This document shows, one piece after another, positions 1 to 7,300 of a DNA stretch of 12,053 nucleotides (within the stretch, counting starts at the first letter, position 1; the number at the start of each line of letters is the position of its first letter). The notes beneath the pieces were generated by a model that searched no databases, had not been told where the DNA came from, and worked only from the letters and a program-made list of their open reading frames with translations. The position numbers were made by a program, and so were the translations under genes. The DNA comes from Tranquillimonas sp964472855 (GTDB taxonomy: Bacteria; Pseudomonadota; Alphaproteobacteria; Rhodobacterales; Rhodobacteraceae). The DNA lies in assembly GCA_964472855.1 (NCBI GenBank), contig CAYYMJ010000070.1:1-12053 (forward strand), in the 5' to 3' direction.

Positions 1-4
1 GGCC

Positions 5-910
5 TCAGGTTGCGTCGATAAAGGCCGTCAGTGCGCTGGCCAGGGCCGGGCCGGCGTCTTCCTGCAGGAAATGCGCCGCGCCGTCGATGCGCTGGTGCGG
101 CTGGCGCGCTGCCCCGGGCATGCGCTTTTGAAACTGCCGGTCGATGCCGGCCATGATCCGGTCGTCGCGCCCGAACAGGGTCAGCACCGGCAGATCGAGG
201 TCAACCAGCCGGGCCCATGCCGCGCGGTTGGCTGCGGCGGCCGGGTCGTGGGGCGTCATGGGCACCAGCACCGGAAAGACCCGCGCACCGGACTGAAAGC
301 TCTCGTCAGGGAAGGGGGCGTTATAGGCCGCCACCTCGGCCGGGGTCAGTTTGGTGCTGGTGCCGCCCGAAACGATGCGCCCGGCGTTGAACACCGGCGT
401 GGTCTGGGAATAGTCGCGCCAGGCGCGGAAGGCGTCGTTCATCGGCGTATCGCCGGTGGGCAGGGCGGTGTTGGCCACCACCAGCCGGGCAAAGCGTTCG
501 GGCATCGCCGCCAGCAGGCGCAAGCCGATCAGCCCGCCCCAGTCCTGACAGAACAGCGTGATGCCGCGCAGGTCCGTCTGGACCAGCCAGTCGGCCATCC
601 AGTCGACGTGCCGCTGATAGCTGTAGTCGCCCCGGTCGGCGGGCTTGTCGGACCGGCCGAAGCCAATCAGATCGGGCGCGACCACCCGGTGCCCCCGGTC
701 AACGATGGGCGGGATCATGTGGCGGTAAAGATAGCTCCACGTCGGCTCGCCATGCATCAGCAGCACCGGCGCGGCGCTGGCGGGGCCCTCGTCGAGATAA
801 TGCAGGCGCAGGGCGGTGCCGGCCGAGCCGGTGACATGGGCATAATGCGGCGCGAAGGCAAAGTCGGTCAGCCCGGCAAAGCGCTGGTCGGGGGTGCGCA
901 GCACCTTCAT
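5..910 (-). CDS. dhmA: Haloalkane dehalogenase, HLD-I (type 1) subfamily
   Basis: This 301-residue alpha/beta-hydrolase is predicted to cleave carbon-halogen bonds hydrolytically, releasing an alcohol and a halide in the cytoplasm. The sequence shows the oxyanion motif HGEPTWS (residues 53-59), whose Glu is typical of HLD-I rather than HLD-II enzymes. The nucleophile elbow CQDWGG gives nucleophile D123 and halide-binding W124. Aligning by eye to Xanthobacter DhlA from memory, W164 (FRAWRDY, cap domain) matches the second halide-binding Trp, D250 (GRDDRIM) the catalytic acid and H280 (GAAHFLQE) the base, so the whole pentad looks intact. The length is normal and there is no signal peptide. The ATG at 910 has no clear Shine-Dalgarno sequence and lies only 20 bases past the T-rich tail of the bactofilin terminator, so its promoter is not obvious. 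Natural substrates of this subfamily are mostly unknown; an epoxide hydrolase is less likely because of the Trp after the nucleophile. The stop codon falls inside the window, so the gene is complete. Confidence 0.9.
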   Translation of the reverse strand: MKVLRTPDQRFAGLTDFAFAPHYAHVTGSAGTALRLHYLDEGPASAAPVLLMHGEPTWSYLYRHMIPPIVDRGHRVVAPDLIGFGRSDKPADRGDYSYQRHVDWMADWLVQTDLRGITLFCQDWGGLIGLRLLAAMPERFARLVVANTALPTGDTPMNDAFRAWRDYSQTTPVFNAGRIVSGGTSTKLTPAEVAAYNAPFPDESFQSGARVFPVLVPMTPHDPAAAANRAAWARLVDLDLPVLTLFGRDDRIMAGIDRQFQKRMPGAARQPHQRIDGAAHFLQEDAGPALASALTAFIDAT

Positions 911-930
911 TGGCCGTATCGCGGCGGGGC

Positions 931-967
931 GAAATCAAACGGGGCCCGCCGTGATGGCCGGGCCCCG
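931..967 (-). terminator. Intrinsic terminator after bactofilin
   Basis: Perfect 9-base arms CGGGGCCCG (940-948) and CGGGCCCCG (959-967) enclose a 10-base loop. Read on the minus strand, the stem is followed by the T-rich tail TTTGATTTC (plus positions 931-939). It lies 22 bases beyond the bactofilin stop codon and just before the dehalogenase start, which is where an operon-end terminator is expected. The stem is almost pure G+C, and the tail is broken by a G and an A, so termination may be incomplete. Confidence 0.75.
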
Positions 968-989
968 GAACCGATGTGGCGCGTCTGGA

Positions 990-1535
990 TCAGGCTTCGG
1001 CCTTGTTGGCCTGGGCTTGCTGGGCCGGCTGGGCCTGAGCCTGGCCGCCGCCGTGGCCGCCACCGCGCTTTTGGCCGCCCGACGGGCTGAGCGGGTCGTC
1101 GCGGCGATGCACCGAGCCTTCGAAATGGGCGCCCGATTCGATGGCGATGGTCTTGTGAATGATGTCGCCTTCGACCCGTGCGGTCGAGGTCAGCCGCACC
1201 TTCAGGCCACGGACCCGGCCGATGACCCGGCCGTTGACGACGATGTCGTCGGCCATGATCTCGCCCTTGACGATGGCTTGTTCGCCGACGGTCAACAGGT
1301 GCGCGCGCACATCGCCTTCGATGTTGCCTTCGACCTGAATGTCACCGGTCGTCTTGATGTTGCCCTTGATCACCAGATCCGCCGACAGAACCGATGCGGG
1401 CGGCTTGGCCTTCGGGGCCGACGGCGTGAAGTCGGTCGAGGTCTTGGGTGCGGGCGCCGGCTCGGCGGCGACGGGGGCATTTCCTTCCGAGCCCTGCCTG
1501 GGTCCGGGTTCATTGATCTTGCTCTTAGAAAACAT
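990..1535 (-). CDS. Bactofilin family cytoskeletal protein
   Basis: This is a 181-residue bactofilin, a protein that polymerises without nucleotide into filaments at the inner membrane and scaffolds cell-wall enzymes. A disordered Pro/Ala-rich N-terminus (about 1-48) precedes the beta-helical core (about 50-145). The core shows the repeated short strands and glycine turns of the family (IKGNIKTTGDIQVEGNIEGD, then VKGEIMADDIVVNGRVIG and VEGDIIHKTIAIESGAHFEG). After it comes a low-complexity tail with a Gly/His stretch and a Gln/Ala stretch (about 153-181). The start ATG lies inside the last codons of the upstream M23 peptidase gene, an 11-base overlap in another frame (1525-1535), so translation is probably coupled. 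A possible AGGG ribosome binding site lies about nine bases upstream. A strong terminator follows. The pairing with an M23 peptidase resembles the BacA-LmdC module described in Hyphomonas and relatives. The family call is firm; which paralogue it represents is not settled. Confidence 0.93.
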   Translation of the reverse strand: MFSKSKINEPGPRQGSEGNAPVAAEPAPAPKTSTDFTPSAPKAKPPASVLSADLVIKGNIKTTGDIQVEGNIEGDVRAHLLTVGEQAIVKGEIMADDIVVNGRVIGRVRGLKVRLTSTARVEGDIIHKTIAIESGAHFEGSVHRRDDPLSPSGGQKRGGGHGGGQAQAQPAQQAQANKAEA

Positions 1536-2835
1536 CTTGCGCTGCCCTGATATATGTCATCGGATTCACGGCTGTGCCGCCAACACGCACTTCATAGTGC
1601 AGATGCGTGCCGGTCGAATGGCCGGAATTTCCCATATCACCGATCCGATCCCCACGCGAGACCCTTTGACCCACGTTCACGCGGATCTTTGACAGGTGAG
1701 CATAGCGGGTCTCGATTCCGAACTCGTGCTGGATCTTGATCAGGCGGCCATAGCCCGTTGACCAGCCGGCCTTGATGACGACGCCATCGGCGGTGGCATA
1801 GACCGGCGTGCCATAGCTGGCCGCGAAATCGGTGCCGTAATGCATGCGTCCCCAGCGCGGTCCGAAGCCGCTGGTAAAGCGAAAGGCGGTGTGGATCGGC
1901 AGCGAAAAGGGCGCCTTTTCTGCGGCAATCCGGTAAAGATTCATACGATCCAGACGTTCAAGGATCGAGTTTGCCCGCAAGCCGTCGGCATCGGGGGCCT
2001 CTTCGCCCTTGGTCGAGAATATCAGCGGCGTCAGCGGCCCGCCCTGGCCGGAATAGCCGGCGCGCACGGCGTCCAGCAGCGTTTCGGTCGACAGCCCGGC
2101 CGAAGCGAACATCTTGTCCAGCGGTTCGACCGAGATGGTCAGCGCGTCTTCAAGCTGAGCGAATATCCGCTGGTTGCGTTCGTGCTGCAGCTGTTGTTCC
2201 AGTTGCAATGCGTCGTTGCGGGCGCCAGCGCGGGCGATGTCGTCGAACAGCGCGTCTCGCTGGGCGGCGGTGTCGCCCAACGCCTGAGTGACCAGTTCCA
2301 GCGTCGCGGCAACATCGGCGGCGCGGGTTGCGCGGGCGTCGGCATCGGGCGAGGTGCCGGCAAGGGCGGCCAGTTCGGCGTTTTCCGCGCGGGCGATGTC
2401 ACGCTCGGCAATGGCGCGCAGCAGGGTTGCGTGCACGGCGTTCAGCCCGGTTTCCAGTTCGCTGTTGCGGTTTTCGGCCGCAAGCAGCGCCGACTGCATG
2501 GCGCTGACCTGATCGAGCGCGGTGTTAAAGCGGAACATGGCCGCCTGCGCGGCGTCGCCGCTGGCGTCGCGCTCGGCGGACAGGTCGTTCAGGCGCTCTT
2601 CGTAAAGCGACTGTTCGCGCATGGCCTGGTCACGCACATTGCCGGTGCCCAGAAAGTTGATGAGAACCAGCGCGCTGGCGATGATCGACCAGCCGATGAT
2701 CAGCGTGCTGCCGGTCAGCGCGAAAAACTGCGTGGCAGGCGACAGGCGCAGAAAGCGGGTTTCGCCCTCGCTGCGCAAAAACAAACGCTGTTCCGGAAAC
2801 GCACGCTGAAACGCGCGACCCAATTTTCCCGTCAT
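1525..2835 (-). CDS. Membrane-anchored M23 (LytM) peptidoglycan peptidase with coiled coil
   Basis: This 436-residue protein is predicted to cut peptide cross-links of peptidoglycan in the periplasm. A basic N-terminus (about 1-34) is followed by one membrane segment (about 36-61), then a long Ala/Glu/Arg-rich coiled-coil stretch (about 68-230), and a C-terminal LytM domain (about 312-430). All zinc-site residues of an active M23 enzyme are present: H332 and D336 in HYGTD, H380 in YAHLS, and H411/H413 in HLHYE. It is therefore probably catalytic rather than a degenerate regulator such as EnvC. The gene overlaps the bactofilin start by 11 bases. The order membrane M23 peptidase then bactofilin matches the LmdC-BacA arrangement, where the short cytoplasmic N-terminus of the peptidase is thought to contact the bactofilin polymer. 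That contact is inferred here. The 182-base gap upstream suggests its own promoter. The start at 2835 has no strong ribosome binding site, but the membrane segment follows at the expected distance. Confidence 0.92.
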   Translation of the reverse strand: MTGKLGRAFQRAFPEQRLFLRSEGETRFLRLSPATQFFALTGSTLIIGWSIIASALVLINFLGTGNVRDQAMREQSLYEERLNDLSAERDASGDAAQAAMFRFNTALDQVSAMQSALLAAENRNSELETGLNAVHATLLRAIAERDIARAENAELAALAGTSPDADARATRAADVAATLELVTQALGDTAAQRDALFDDIARAGARNDALQLEQQLQHERNQRIFAQLEDALTISVEPLDKMFASAGLSTETLLDAVRAGYSGQGGPLTPLIFSTKGEEAPDADGLRANSILERLDRMNLYRIAAEKAPFSLPIHTAFRFTSGFGPRWGRMHYGTDFAASYGTPVYATADGVVIKAGWSTGYGRLIKIQHEFGIETRYAHLSKIRVNVGQRVSRGDRIGDMGNSGHSTGTHLHYEVRVGGTAVNPMTYIRAAQDVF

Positions 2836-3017
2836 CTTGACCCCGACCCTGACCAGACGCGCGGCTTATGTTACCGCTTGCGTGTTCCTTGAACCGCAAT
2901 TCACCCCTAGTTCACTAGCCGCCGGCTTGCAGAATCGCAACAATTTTGCGCAACCCGGGTCGGGCCTGCGGCGCTAACCCGCAGATCTTGGCGGGAAATC
3001 GCCGAGCGCCGGTGCCC
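2836..3017 (-). promoter_or_regulatory. Intergenic region, probable promoter of the M23-bactofilin pair
   Basis: This 182-base gap is the largest in the window and holds no credible gene. It probably carries the end of the DUF455 transcript and the promoter of the M23-bactofilin pair. On the minus strand, just after the DUF455 stop, a hairpin has perfect six-base arms CTGCGG (2966-2971) and CCGCAG (2979-2984). It lacks a T-tract, so it is a weak terminator at best. A more AT-rich central part (about 2880-2950) includes a GAATC site (2932-2936), the GANTC motif methylated by CcrM in many alphaproteobacteria, and a short palindrome listed separately. I could not choose a convincing -35/-10 pair, so the promoter call rests on spacing and composition. 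Confidence 0.35.
2907..2918. repeat. Short palindrome CTAGT-TC-ACTAG
   Basis: Five-base inverted arms CTAGT and ACTAG are separated by two bases, about 70 bases upstream of the M23 peptidase start. The tetramer CTAG is generally scarce in bacterial genomes, so two copies in twelve bases stand out. It could be an operator half-site pair, but no regulator is recognised and a chance origin is possible. Confidence 0.3.
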
Positions 3018-3824
3018 CTAACCGTCGGCCAGCGGCCAGTAGAAATCGGGCGGCAGGCCGGCTTCGGCGCGCTTTTCCTCGTTGAAGGGCGGTTTGAGCG
3101 GGCCGTGAAAATAGGTGCGCACCAGATCGTGAAAGACCGGTTTCGGGTCAAGATCGCCGCGCCCGCACAGAAAGTGAAACCACTTCGAGCCATAGGCGAC
3201 ATGGCCCACCTCTTCGGCATAGATGGTTTCCAGCGCCGCCACCGCCGGGGCCTCGCCCGCCTTGCGAAACAGCGCGATCATGCCCGGCGTCACGTCAAGG
3301 CCGCGCGCCTCGAGCACCATGGGCACCACCGCCAGCCGGCCCATCAGGTCGCCGGCGGTGTCCTCGGCCGCCCGCCACATGCCGGCATGGGCCGGCAGCG
3401 CGCCATAGTGGCTGCCCAACCCTTCGAGGCAGTCGCACATCAGGTTGAAATGTTTTGATTCCTCGTCTGCCGCTCTGACCCAGTCGTCGTAAAAGCCCAT
3501 GGGCATCGCGGTGTCGGTAAACCGGGCGATGATGTCCCAGTGCAGGTCGACGGCATTCAGCTCGATATGGGCCACAGCGTGCAGCAGCGCGATGCGCCCC
3601 TGGGGCGAGCCCGGGCGCCGGCGCGGCACGTCGCGCGGCGACAACAGCTCTGGCCGGTCAGGGCGGGCCGGGCGCGCGGGTGGGTGGGCGTGGCCCACGG
3701 CCATGCTGCCCCGCGCGGCCGCCCAGTCGGCGGCAAGGCGGCGCGACTTGGCGGCCTTTTCGCGCCCGTCGGCGGTGTTCAGCACCGCAACGGCGCCTTC
3801 GGCCAGTGTCACGGTGCTCACCAT
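3018..3824 (-). CDS. DUF455 family ferritin-like protein
   Basis: This 268-residue protein belongs to the DUF455 group, which is predicted to fold as a ferritin-like four-helix bundle; its biochemical role is not established. The sequence shows helix motifs suited to a di-metal site: HIELNAVDLH (H86, E88, H95), EESKH (E121, E122, H125), E172 in VLEARGLD, and EEVGHVAYG (E204, E205, H208). Two ExxH motifs in well-spaced helices are what a di-iron carboxylate centre would use; metal binding is inferred. The chosen ATG at 3824 overlaps the stop of the upstream peroxiredoxin-like gene (ATG at 3824-3822, TGA at 3820-3818). It lacks its own clear ribosome binding site, which suggests translational coupling. 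An ATG at 3836 is the alternative start and would add four residues. The open frame extends further upstream to 4013, but that part reads as a shadow of the peroxiredoxin-like gene. Length and motif order look normal for the family. Confidence 0.85.
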   Translation of the reverse strand: MVSTVTLAEGAVAVLNTADGREKAAKSRRLAADWAAARGSMAVGHAHPPARPARPDRPELLSPRDVPRRRPGSPQGRIALLHAVAHIELNAVDLHWDIIARFTDTAMPMGFYDDWVRAADEESKHFNLMCDCLEGLGSHYGALPAHAGMWRAAEDTAGDLMGRLAVVPMVLEARGLDVTPGMIALFRKAGEAPAVAALETIYAEEVGHVAYGSKWFHFLCGRGDLDPKPVFHDLVRTYFHGPLKPPFNEEKRAEAGLPPDFYWPLADG

Positions 3825-4279
3825 GACCGGGCCCATGCCAGCACAGCGCCGCCGTGCCCCCGGGCCCCGACATTGCCCCAGACCCGCGAGATCGCGCCGC
3901 CGAGGCCGCTGGCAACGGTCGTGCGCGCGATCCCCATGTCGCGGTGCCGATTGTTTCTTTGCTCGGCCCGGACGCCCAAGCGTTGGCACATATCGCTGCC
4001 CGCGTCCGCCCACGGCGGCACGCCCAGACCGCGCCGGGCGCGGAACCCGGCCAGCTTGGGCATGCTGTCGCGCGACACCCCCGCCACTGCGACGCCTTCG
4101 CCGTCAAAGCCGGGCACGGCGGCCGAAACCTGTTGCGCTTCGACCGTGCGGCGCGGCGTGTCGGCGCGGGCCAAGCAGAACGCGATCTGCCCGCGCCCGC
4201 CAAACACGCCAGTTTCGCGGATCTTGCCGTCATCGCCGGGCCGGGCGAAATCCGGCGCCTTCTGGCCGATCTCGATCAT
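3818..4279 (-). CDS. Bcp/PrxQ-like peroxiredoxin lacking its catalytic cysteine
   Basis: This 153-residue protein follows the Bcp/PrxQ thioredoxin-dependent peroxiredoxin fold from end to end: MIEIGQKAPDF at the start, GVSRDSMPKLAGFRARRGLGVP in the middle, then SDMCQRLGV, MGIARTT and a C-terminal GHGGAVLAWA. In active relatives the motif DTPGCT carries the peroxidatic Cys, often with a resolving Cys five residues on. Here it reads DTPRRTVEAQQ, so the peroxidatic position is R44 and the resolving position Q49, and the Pro of the PxxxTxxC motif appears as A37. T41 and the active-site R119 remain; the only cysteines are C35 and C98. Peroxidase activity by the normal route is therefore unlikely. 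The frame is intact and an AGAGG ribosome binding site (4284-4288) stands four bases before the ATG. Uncommon codons such as AGA (R108) and AAT occur, fitting relaxed selection. It could be a pseudoenzyme or a gene decaying by missense change. It overlaps the DUF455 start. Confidence 0.75.
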   Translation of the reverse strand: MIEIGQKAPDFARPGDDGKIRETGVFGGRGQIAFCLARADTPRRTVEAQQVSAAVPGFDGEGVAVAGVSRDSMPKLAGFRARRGLGVPPWADAGSDMCQRLGVRAEQRNNRHRDMGIARTTVASGLGGAISRVWGNVGARGHGGAVLAWARSW

Positions 4280-4378
4280 GTGACCTCTGTCCTGTCGTCG
4301 TTGAACGCCTGCGCCGGGTTTTAGAACGGATCGTGGCAGGATAGACAGCAGCAAACGCAGCACGACGACCCGGGGCAC
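4280..4378. promoter_or_regulatory. Divergent intergenic region between the two gene blocks
   Basis: These 99 bases separate genes read in opposite directions, so promoters for both must lie here or inside the neighbouring genes. On the plus strand, TTGAAC (4301-4306) followed after 15 bases by TAGAAC (4322-4327) is a poor sigma-70-like candidate with a short spacer. A purine/AT-richer patch (4320-4360) sits before the AsmA-like gene. In-frame stop TAG at 4322-4324 and the absence of other start codons fix the AsmA-like start at 4379. No clear operator was found. Confidence 0.4.
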
Positions 4379-7300
4379 ATGCAGGACAACCACACCGATA
4401 CCGCCACCGCCAGCGAAGCGGACGCCACCGGGAAACCGGCGCGCCACCCGGTGCGCACGGCACTGTGGGTGGTGCTGGCCTTTCTGGTCGGTCTGATCGG
4501 GGCCGGCGTGGTCATGTTGGTGGTCACCGACCGGGCGCTGGTGATGCCGGCGGCGCTGACCCAGCGGATCGAAGCGCGCCTGAACGCCGGGCTGACCGAC
4601 GGGCGGATCGACCTGGGCCAGATCGAGCTGGCGCTGGACCGTGGTCTGCCGCGCGTCGCGGCCCGCAATGTCGAGCTGCGCGACAAGGGCGGCTTTGGCA
4701 TCGTGCGGCTGGCGCATGTGCGCGCGGCGTTGGAGCCTCTGGCGCTGCTGCGGGGCGAGATCAACCTGCGCCGGCTCAGCCTGTCGGGGGCCGAATTGAC
4801 AGTGCGGCGCAACTCGGACGGTGGCTTCAGCCTGAATTTCGACCAGCAGGCCCGCACATTCGCCGGCATGGGCGCGGTGCTGGATGCCGCCGACGCCGCC
4901 TTTGCCCGCGCGCCGCTGGCGCAGGTCGAGCGGATCGAGGCCGACGGTCTGACCCTGGCGCTGGAAGATGCCCGCAGCGGGCGCCTGTGGCAAGTCACCG
5001 GCGGGCGCATCACGCTGAAGCGCGGCGCCACCGGGCTGGACGTGAACGCGGTCGGCGACATCTTCAACGGCACCGACGACGTGGCGCAGGCGCAGGTTTC
5101 GGTCCAGACATGGGCCGACAGCGGGCGTGCCGTCTTGTCGGCCACGGTCGACGGCGTGGCGGCGCAGGACGTGGCGCTGCAATCGCCGGTCCTGTCGTTT
5201 CTCGGCGTGCTGGACGCACCGATCTCGGGGGCGCTGCGCACGGCGCTGGACGATGCCGGCTTGCCCGAAACCCTGGCCGGCAAGCTGGAGATTGGCGCCG
5301 GCGCGCTCAGCCCGGCCGGGGCGCGGCCCCTGAAGTTTGACAGCGCGCGCGCCTATTTCGACTATGACGCCCTGCAACAGAAGATCAGCTTTGCCGAGGT
5401 TCGGGCCCAGTCGGACCTTTTGTCGTTTACCGCCACGGGCCACAGCTATTTGCGCGACATCGCCGATGACGGCTGGCCCCGGGCGCTGGTGGGGCAATTC
5501 GCGCTGGCCGATCTGAATGTCGCGGCGCTTGACCTGTTTGCCGCCCCGCTGCGTTTCGAGGGGGGCGCGGTTGACCTGCGCCTGCGCCCCGACCCGTTCG
5601 AGCTGGAGATCGGGCAACTGGTGCTGATGGATCAGGTGCAGCCGGCGGACGGGCATTTGCGGGTGCGTGGCAACATCCACGCCGACGACCGAGGCTGGAC
5701 CGTGGCGCTGGACGCGGCGGCCGATCGGCTGTCGACCGGGCGGCTGGTGGCGCTGTGGCCGCTGACGCTGGCGGCGCGCACGCGCGACTGGCTGCAGGCC
5801 AACGTGGTCACGGGCGAGCTTTTCGGGCTCGAGGCGGCGCTGCGGCTGGAACCCGGCAAGCCGCGCAACCTTGGAACATCCTTCTCGTTCCGCGACGGAT
5901 CGCTGCGCTATTTGCCCGGCATGCCGCCGCTTGAGGGGGCAGACGGCTTTGTCACCATCACCGGCGACCGCCTGTCGCTGCAACTGGCCGCCGGGCGGGT
6001 CAGTCCGCCGCTTGGCGGGCAGATCGACATGGCCGGCTCGACCCTTGTGATCGACGATATACGCCAGAAACCGTCGCCGGGGCATTTTCACCTGGCCTCG
6101 AACGGCACGCTGACCGGCGCGCTGTCGCTGGTCAGGCAACTGCCCGGCAGCGGCATGGCCCCCGATGCCCCGGTCGAGATTGCCGACGCCCGGGCGTTGC
6201 TGGACACGACCTTCACCCTGCCCATGGGCCGCCCGGTGCAGCCCGGATCGATCGCCTATCGCAGCGAGGGGCAGTTGATCGGGCTGAGGTCGGAAACGCT
6301 GGTTCCGGGCCATGTGCTGTCTGCCGACCGCGTGCGGGTCGAGGCGACGCCGTCGGCCATTATTGCCGAAGGCAGCGGCCATATCGACGCGCTGGCGGTC
6401 AGCGGCCGCTGGCGGCGGGGCCTGGCCCCGGAAGAGGCCGGCACCAGCGATCTGCGCGGCCGGATCGAGCTGTCGCAGGGCTTTGTCGACACGTTCGACA
6501 TCGGCCTGCCCACCGGCAGCGTGTCGGGCCGCGGCTGGGGTGACATCAGCATCGGGCTGCGTGACGGGGCCGCGCCGAGCTTTCGCCTGACATCCGATCT
6601 TGACGGCGTGGTGCTGCGGCTGGCGTCGCTTGACTGGGCCAAGCGGGCGTCGGGCACCGGGCGGCTGCTGGTCGAGGGGGCGCTGGGCGACATCCCCGAG
6701 ATTGACCGGGTCGAGATCGAGGCCGCGGGGCTGAATGCCGCGGGCCGGGTCGATCTGGCCGAAGGCGGCCGCTTTGTCGGCGCCACGTTCGACCGGGTGC
6801 AGGTGGGCGGCTGGCTCGATTCCCCGGTCAGCCTGCTGGCCGGGGCAGGGGGGGCGGCGCCGGTCATCCGGGTGCAGGGCGGCACCTATGACCTGCGCCG
6901 CGCCGATCTGGGCGACAGCGAGGCGGGCGAGGCGCGCGGCCCGGTCGAGATTGCGCTCGACCGGCTGATCATCACCGAAGGCATCCAACTGACCGAGGTG
7001 CGGGGCGATCTGGCCCCGGGCACCGGGCTGAACGGGTCGCTGACCGGGCGTATCAACGGCGGCACCCCGGTTCTGGCCGAGATGGTGCAGGGCCCGCGCG
7101 GTGCCACCGTGCGCATCAGTTCGCCCAACGCCGGCCGCGCGATCATGGACGCGGGCTTTCTGGAAAACGCGCGCGGCGGCTCGCTGGACCTGGTGTTGCA
7201 GCCAACCGGTCGCGAGGGCGAATATGACGGGCTGTTGCGGGTGCGCGGCGCCTGGGTTCTTGACGCGCCGGCCTTTGCCGAACTGCTGAGCGCCATCAGC

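Noticed and set aside
71..1090. Plus-strand open frame of 339 codons opposite the dehalogenase and bactofilin
   Set aside because: It is antisense to two recognised genes and the terminator, with biased composition and no family motif.
1840..2892. Plus-strand open frame of 350 codons opposite the M23 peptidase
   Set aside because: Translation is Gly/Gln/Arg-rich without domains; the opposite strand encodes complete M23 zinc motifs.
3825..4013. Extension of the DUF455 gene upstream to 4013
   Set aside because: The extra 63 residues are Arg/Gly-rich and unlike the family; the region encodes the peroxiredoxin-like protein in another frame, and ATG 3824 fits the stop/start overlap.
3818..4279. 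Frameshift or sequencing error as the cause of the missing peroxiredoxin cysteine
   Set aside because: Family residues on both sides of DTPRRT stay in register in one frame with no gain or loss of residues, so single or few substitutions explain it better than an indel.
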